Positions 33,380 to 38,095 of a stretch of 38,095 bases of DNA are shown one piece after another. The notes below the pieces were generated by a model, which saw only the letters and a list, made by a program, of their open reading frames with translations, was not told where the DNA came from and did no database searches. Made by a program: the position numbers and the translations under genes. Numbering within the stretch: position 1 is the first letter of the stretch; each line of letters begins with the position of its first letter. Source of the stretch: Synechococcaceae cyanobacterium SM2_3_1. GTDB taxonomy: Bacteria > Cyanobacteriota > Cyanobacteriia > Thermostichales > Thermostichaceae. The stretch spans positions 1 through 38,095 of the forward strand of contig JAAUUJ010000020.1 in NCBI GenBank assembly GCA_012030715.1. The letters are read 5' to 3'.

Positions 33380-33407
33380 AGACTCAACCATAAATAACTT
33401 ATTCGCC

Positions 33408-34304
33408 ATGAGTAATATTCACCAGCTCTCTTTGATCTCAGGGCCTGGATCTGGGTCAGGGGATTCTTGCCACCTGGTTACTCGATCCGGAAGGAGCGCA
33501 GCGATTCAATTTGGGGATTGGGAGCTGGCCTATGGTTCTGTTCAGGGCAGAGAGCATGCTCGGGTGGGGAAAAACAATCAGGATGCCGTTGTGCTCCTGC
33601 AGGACCCGCATCATCTGGTAGGGATTGTCAGTGATGGTTGTGGCAGCAGTGCCCATAGTGAGGTGGGTGCACAACTGGGGAGCTGGATCTGTGCTCAGGT
33701 GATCCATCAACAACTTCAATCTGGAGATTTGTGCTGGCCGAGGCTGAAATCCTCTCTACTGCAATCTCTGCGAGATTTAGGCAGGCTGATGCAGGGATCT
33801 CCTGGCCACCTACTGCAGGACTATCTGCTCTTTACCCTGGTGGGAGTGATCTTGACTGCAGAAACAGGGGTGGTCTTCAACGTTGGTGATGGCGTTGTGA
33901 TTCTAAATGGAGAGGTCAAACTTTCTGGATCCTGTGAGAGCAATTCACCTGACTATCTGGCCTATGGATTGTTACAGGATGATCGATCGCCCCTGGAAAT
34001 TTTGGTGGATCTGCCGATTCAAGAGGTGGAGACTCTCCTGATTGGCACGGATGGAGTTGCAGATCTGATGCGGGTATCGGATCACAATCTGCCTGGAAAA
34101 AAGGAGAGAGTTGGGCCGATCAGCCAGTTCTGGCAAGAAGATCGCTACTTTCAAAACCCTGATCAGATCCGTCGTTATCTCAACTTGATCAACCGTGAGG
34201 TGCTTCGTCCGAATTGGAGCACACAAACCCTGCAGAGGCAAGGTGGATTGTTGCCAGATGATACCACATTGATGGTTTTGAAGCGGAGGACAGATAGCTT
34301 ATGA
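33408..34304 (+). CDS. PP2C-type serine/threonine protein phosphatase
   Basis: A 298-aa phosphatase. Metal ligands are visible at D59 (GKNNQDAVVLL), D76 (GIVSDGCGSSAHSEVGAQ), D215 (LLIGTDGVADLM) and D284/D285 (LLPDDTTLMVL). The DGCGS variant of the usual DGxGG is typical of the short PP2C proteins of kinase-phosphatase-vWA clusters, like YegK. It overlaps the kinase gene by four bases (ATGA), so the two opposing enzymes are made together. It probably reverses phosphorylation by the downstream kinase, perhaps on the vWA protein. Confidence 0.88.
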   Translation: MSNIHQLSLISGPGSGSGDSCHLVTRSGRSAAIQFGDWELAYGSVQGREHARVGKNNQDAVVLLQDPHHLVGIVSDGCGSSAHSEVGAQLGSWICAQVIHQQLQSGDLCWPRLKSSLLQSLRDLGRLMQGSPGHLLQDYLLFTLVGVILTAETGVVFNVGDGVVILNGEVKLSGSCESNSPDYLAYGLLQDDRSPLEILVDLPIQEVETLLIGTDGVADLMRVSDHNLPGKKERVGPISQFWQEDRYFQNPDQIRRYLNLINREVLRPNWSTQTLQRQGGLLPDDTTLMVLKRRTDSL

Positions 34305-36173
34305 AAGTCATGATCGAGGGGAAGTGCCGCCATCTCAAACCAAGGGATCTGGTGGGGCAGGGCGGTGAGGCAGAGGTCTATGCCCTGGGGAAAAAACAGG
34401 CAGTAAAGGTGTTCAAAACCGCAGATCATCCTGATTATGCAGGTCAACAATCAGCCCAAGAGGGAGCCCGACAACGGTTACAGGAACACCAGATCAAGCT
34501 GAAGCAGTTTCCTCAGGGCTTGCCGGAACGAGTGATCAGCCCTCAAGGGTTGGTGACGGATCCCCAGAGTGGATCGATTATCGGTTACACCATGCGTCTC
34601 CTCCCTCAAGCAGAAAAACTGATGCGATATGGAGAACGCAGCTTCCGTCAACAGGGGAGTTCTTAGTCAGAAGGTTGTGGAGATCTTCAAAGATCTGCAC
34701 CAGACCCTGATGCGATTGCATCAAGCAGGCGTGGTGATCGGGGATTTCAATGATCTAAATATCCTGATCTCTGACACTGCTGCTTATGTGATCGATACTG
34801 ATTCCTTTCAGTTTCAGGGGTTTCCCTGCCGGATGTTTACCAGCACGTTCCTGGATCCTTTACTTTGTGATCCGACTAACGACATTGTGGAACTGAGTCA
34901 GCCTTTTTCTCTTCGGTCAGATTGGTATGCATTCTCTGTGCTTCTGTTTCAGAGTCTCCTCTGTGTGGGTCCTTATGGCGGAGTGTATAAACCTAAAGAT
35001 CCAGCAGATCGCATTCCCCACCATGCTCGGCCCTTAAAACGGATCACAATTTTTCATCACCAGGTTCGCTATCCTCCTTCTGCCATCCCCTTTGGCAACC
35101 TACCCGATGAGCTACTCCATCATTTTCAACAGGTATTCGAAAAAGATCTCCGCCACGCTTGGCCTCAACACCTGCTCAACTCGCTCACCTGGACCACTTG
35201 CACCCAATGTGGTACAGAACATGCTCGTTCAATCTGCCCAGCCTGCCTGAAATCTGGAGCAGTCAAGCAGGTGATCAGAGTGCGGGGATCTGTAACTGCC
35301 ACGACTCACTTTCAAACCAGAGGCGTAATCCTAACAGCTGCGTACCAGAAGGGGCAATTGATCTGGCTTTACCATGAGAGAGGAGGAACGCTGCGGCGCG
35401 AGAACGGGGAGGTTGGGATCACTGGAGATCTGGATGCCAGGGTTTGCTACCACCTTCAGGGCAGGATAACGTGGCTTGGTCAACACTCGCAGGTGATTGG
35501 ACTGACCCTAGACCCAGACAAGCCGATGCAGAGGATCAGTACCGATCTCTATGCCCATCAGCCGGTAGTCGCTACCAACTCCAGACAGAGTTACTGGGTT
35601 CAATCTGGGCAACTATTCAGATCCGGCAGTCTTGGACCTGAACTGCTCGGAGACGTACTGCAGGGACAAACCCAGATCTGGGTGGGCGAGAGCTTTGGCT
35701 TTGGGATCTATCGTGCCAGTCATTTACGCGTGGGGTTTGTCTTTCAAACTGATCAGAAAGGCTTGAATGATGCAGTTTCTCTCAAGGTAGGCAGAGGAGA
35801 ATGGCTGCAAGCCACCTGTTATTTCAGCTTAGATCGCTGCTGGTTGTTTTTAGCTACTCAAGAACAGGGACGGACCCTGCACTGGTGTCAGGTGATCCAG
35901 CCGGATGGAAGGGTGATTGCCAGTGCCTCCGCCGAGCGAGGGGAAGGATCCTGGCTCAGCAGCCTCAAGGGAAAGTGCGCCTTTGGTCATGAACTCCTGG
36001 CCGTTACTGAAGCAGGCATTGTGCGGGTGGCCTGTCAGCAAGGACAGCTTCTGGTCATCAAATCTTTTCCAGATACAGAGCCGTTTGTAGATCCAGACTG
36101 CCAGCTCTTGGCCGGAGATGCAGGGATCTGGGTGATCCGGTCCCAATCCATTCAGCACCTGCAGATCAATTAA
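34301..36173 (+). pseudogene. Atypical protein kinase with zinc ribbon and beta-propeller-like C-terminus (frameshifted)
   Basis: The Gly-rich loop is VGQGGEAEVYALG (18-30), with Lys36 in QAVKVFK. The frame stops at 34666, and a second frame starts earlier and goes on to 36173. The four-G run 34654-34657 explains this: three G would give SFRQQGVLSQKVVEIF and a 623-aa protein. The catalytic loop GVVIGDFNDLNILI (Asp codon at 34743) and the metal Asp in VIDTDSFQF (34794) follow. Then come CTQCG ... CPACL, a zinc ribbon, and about 300 residues of beta-rich repeats resembling a propeller. The GDFND loop replaces HRD, as in YegI-like kinases. The partner phosphatase gene overlaps its start. Confidence 0.85.
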
Positions 36174-36194
36174 GTACCCGCATAAGTACCCGCA
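36171..36194 (+). repeat. 12-bp tandem duplication at the kinase stop codon
   Basis: TAAGTACCCGCA occurs twice in direct succession, and the first copy supplies the kinase TAA. This looks like a recent slippage duplication or a paired protein-binding site in the 119-base gap before the cysteine hydrolase. Confidence 0.6.
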
Positions 36195-36292
36195 CTTTTC
36201 ATGAATATGTTCCTTTCCCCCACTTTGATCCGAGAAAGATCGCCCCCTCAGCCATCTTCCTTTCGCAACACCTTCACTCAGGAGATTTCATC

Positions 36293-37338
36293 ATGTCAAC
36301 AGGAACCATTCAACAGCTTCCCCTTCCTGCCCACTTTGATCCCGCTCGTGTCGGAGAAGTCTGGCGGGTACCCTACCAGCGCCTGGCCTCAGAGGCCGAA
36401 ACCTGGGCAAAACAACACCAGATCCCGCCTGCCGCCAAAGATCACACCCGCATTTGTCTGATGGTCATTGATGTTCAGAATACTTTCTGCCTGCCAGACT
36501 TTGAACTCTTTGTGGGCGGACGTTCTGGCACAGGAGCGATTGATGACAATGTTCGCCTTTGCGAGTTTATCTACCGTAATCTGGGTGCGATCACGGCCAT
36601 TTATCCCACCATGGATACCCATACCGCTATGCAGATCTTTCATCCGCTTTTCTGGGTGAATCAAGCTGGCAACCACCCGGAACCGATGACGATCATTAAC
36701 CCCGAGGATGTGCAGCAGGGGATCTGGAAGGTGAATCCAGGGATCGCCTTTAGCCTGACTGGGGGTAACTACACAGGGCTGCAACGACATGCTCTCCACT
36801 ACACCCAAACCCTGGCGCAACGGGGCAAGTTTCCCCTGATCATCTGGCCCTATCACTCCATGTTGGGGGGGATCGGTCATGCGCTGGTGGCTGCGGTGGA
36901 GGAGGCGATCTTCTTCCATAACCTGGCCCGCCTCAGTCAAACCGGATATGAGGTGAAGGGGGCAATCCGCTCACAGAAAATTACTCGGTCCTGCGCCCAG
37001 AGGTTTTGCAGGGAGCTGATCAGCAACCGATTGCCCAGCAAAACACCCGCTTCATTCAAAAACTGCTGGAGTTTGATGCCGTGATCATTGCAGGTCAGGC
37101 CAAGAGCCATTGTGTTGCCTGGACAATTGATGATCTGCTCTCCGAGATCCAGTCTCAGGATCCATCCCTGGCGCGCAAGGTGTATTTGATGGAGGACTGT
37201 ACTTCTGCGGTGGTGGTCCCTGGCGTGGTGGATTTTACAGCTCAGGCGGATGATGCCTTTCAACGTTTCGCTAATGCGGGTATGCATCTGGTGCGTTCCA
37301 CCGATCTCCTGCAAAACTGGCCGGATCTGAAACTGTAA
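36293..37338 (+). pseudogene. Isochorismatase-like cysteine hydrolase (nicotinamidase type, frameshifted)
   Basis: Repaired length is 348 aa. The catalytic Asp is D60 in [13 protein letters not shown], the middle has [20 protein letters not shown] and [14 protein letters not shown], and the nucleophile Cys is in IIAGQAKSHCVAW (codon 37111). The frame breaks at the five-G run 36958-36962; a sixth G gives [20 protein letters not shown]. The superfamily hydrolyses nicotinamide, isochorismate or N-carbamoyl compounds; the large size and the WPYH segment set it apart from classic PncA. AGGAGA lies upstream of the ATG. It sits between the kinase and the vWA gene, all on one strand. Confidence 0.85.
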
Positions 37339-37348
37339 CCTCTATTTC

Positions 37349-37452
37349 CTGGGGAGAGCGGAGCTGATCCGTTCACTTCCTCTCCCAGCAGATTTCCCCT
37401 TCTGCAAATCACCACGGTAGATCTCGTGGTTTGGCTTGGTCTCGTTCAAGCC
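37349..37452 (+). promoter_or_regulatory. Row of four hairpins before the vWA gene
   Basis: Four inverted repeats follow one another: CTGGGGAGAG/CTCTCCCAG (37349-37388, one bulged G), GCAGA/TCTGC (37388-37405), ACCACG/CGTGGT (37411-37430) and GGCTTG/CAAGCC (37433-37452). The first could be a terminator or processing stem for the hydrolase transcript; the others could form a structured leader for the vWA gene. A T-rich tract (TCTTTTTTCC, 37466-37475) follows. Confidence 0.45.
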
Positions 37453-37496
37453 TTGGAATCGCTCATCTTTTTTCCATTCTTTTCTTGGAGATGATC

Positions 37497-38095
37497 ATGA
37501 CCTCTACACCCAATATTCAGGATCTGTTTCAGTCAGCTCAGGATGATGGCACGCTTTCGGCGGCATCAATACAGGCACTCAATGTTCCCGATCTGGGTCT
37601 GCAAATTCAGGCGGGCTTAGGGATGCCTGTAAATGCGGTTACCGCCAGTGAGGTAGTGTTGGTAACGATGATGCCAGATGACTCTGGATCGATTCAGTCT
37701 GCAGGCAATGCTCAAGCGGTCCGAGGCGGACACAACGCCATTCTGGATGCCCTGCTTAGCACCAAACAACAGGACAATATCCTGGTCCACAATCGTTATC
37801 TTAATGGTGAAGTGCTTTATCCCTATTGCCCTCTAGATCAAGCCGTGCGCATGTCACCCCAAAATTACAACCCCAACAAAGGCACTCCCTTGTACGAACA
37901 AACGGTGGTGATCCTGGGGACAGTTCTGGCCAAGACGCAGGAGTTTCTGGATCAGGGGGTGCCCGTGCGGTCAGTCACTCTGATCATTACTGATGGAGGA
38001 GACAATTCGGCTCGCACCAAAGCCCGGGATGTGAAAACCATTGTGGAGGATATGTTGCGCAGTGAAAACCATATTATTGCCGCCATGGGCATCGA
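37497..38095 (+). CDS. von Willebrand factor A (vWA) domain protein, partial
   Basis: The first 199 codons of a gene cut by the window edge. The metal-dependent adhesion site is complete: DDSGSI (D61, S63, S65), T130 in NKGTPLYE and D166 in LIITDGGDN. GGAG lies 6 bases before the ATG. The N-terminus (IQDLFQSAQDDGTLSAASIQ) is helical, with no signal peptide, so it is likely cytosolic. In YegL/TerY-type systems the vWA protein is encoded beside a PP2C and a kinase and is a candidate phospho-target. What follows the domain cannot be seen. Confidence 0.88.
   Translation, partial: MTSTPNIQDLFQSAQDDGTLSAASIQALNVPDLGLQIQAGLGMPVNAVTASEVVLVTMMPDDSGSIQSAGNAQAVRGGHNAILDALLSTKQQDNILVHNRYLNGEVLYPYCPLDQAVRMSPQNYNPNKGTPLYEQTVVILGTVLAKTQEFLDQGVPVRSVTLIITDGGDNSARTKARDVKTIVEDMLRSENHIIAAMGI

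Noticed and set aside
1-38095. CRISPR array, insertion sequence or attachment-site repeats
   Set aside because: No regularly spaced repeats, transposase or integrase coding sequence, or matching direct repeats flanking the island were seen by inspection.

Overview
The window looks like a piece of a cyanobacterial chromosome. The basis is gene content: a DUF3134 protein, an ABC1/AarF-type kinase, a PatA-like DUF4388 response regulator ahead of CheY/CheW/MCP genes, a long pentapeptide-repeat protein, a multi-GAF histidine kinase, a thioredoxin-like [2Fe-2S] ferredoxin and a GerW-like protein. The genus cannot be given from sequence alone. No rRNA, confident tRNA, CRISPR array or insertion sequence was found.

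Region 1 (1-6365) is an AT-richer, one-direction accessory island. It is a type I restriction-modification locus (hsdM tail, hsdS, hsdR) with toxin-antitoxin genes threaded between its subunits: a VapBC pair, an orphan MNT nucleotidyltransferase, a UPF0175/DUF3368 pair, and an antitoxin-like gene with the stump of an HNH nuclease. The island is decaying. HsdR has lost the middle of its motor domain in frame and the HNH gene has lost its core.

Region 2 (6483-15011) is ordinary chromosome: a histone-deacetylase-family amidohydrolase diverging from argD, a DUF4384-like protein, a small membrane protein, an ABC1 kinase with a GT9 glycosyltransferase, a GNAT acetyltransferase and a SAM methyltransferase.

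Region 3 (15047-29789) is all on the minus strand: an MFS transporter, a six-GAF histidine kinase, a pentapeptide-repeat protein, a membrane-anchored nuclease/UvrD-helicase fusion, and a chemotaxis/pilus-type operon (PatA-like, CheY, CheW, MCP) that has no CheA next to it.

Region 4 (29790-33250) holds a small ORF with a strong ribosome-binding site, queA, DUF3134, the ferredoxin, a CPBP membrane protease, a GerW-like gene and a remnant of an alpha/beta hydrolase.

Region 5 (33408 to the end) is the most interesting block: a PP2C phosphatase, an atypical protein kinase with zinc ribbon and probable beta-propeller, an isochorismatase-like cysteine hydrolase and a vWA protein cut by the window edge. 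It resembles YegI/YegK/YegL or TerY-P-type kinase-phosphatase-vWA triads with an added hydrolase.

Nine genes carry single frameshifts, almost all explained by a one-base length change in a short homopolymer. They include argD and cheW, so base-calling or assembly error should be excluded before calling these pseudogenes. Frameshifted genes are given as one span; their type is set to pseudogene only to flag the broken frame.
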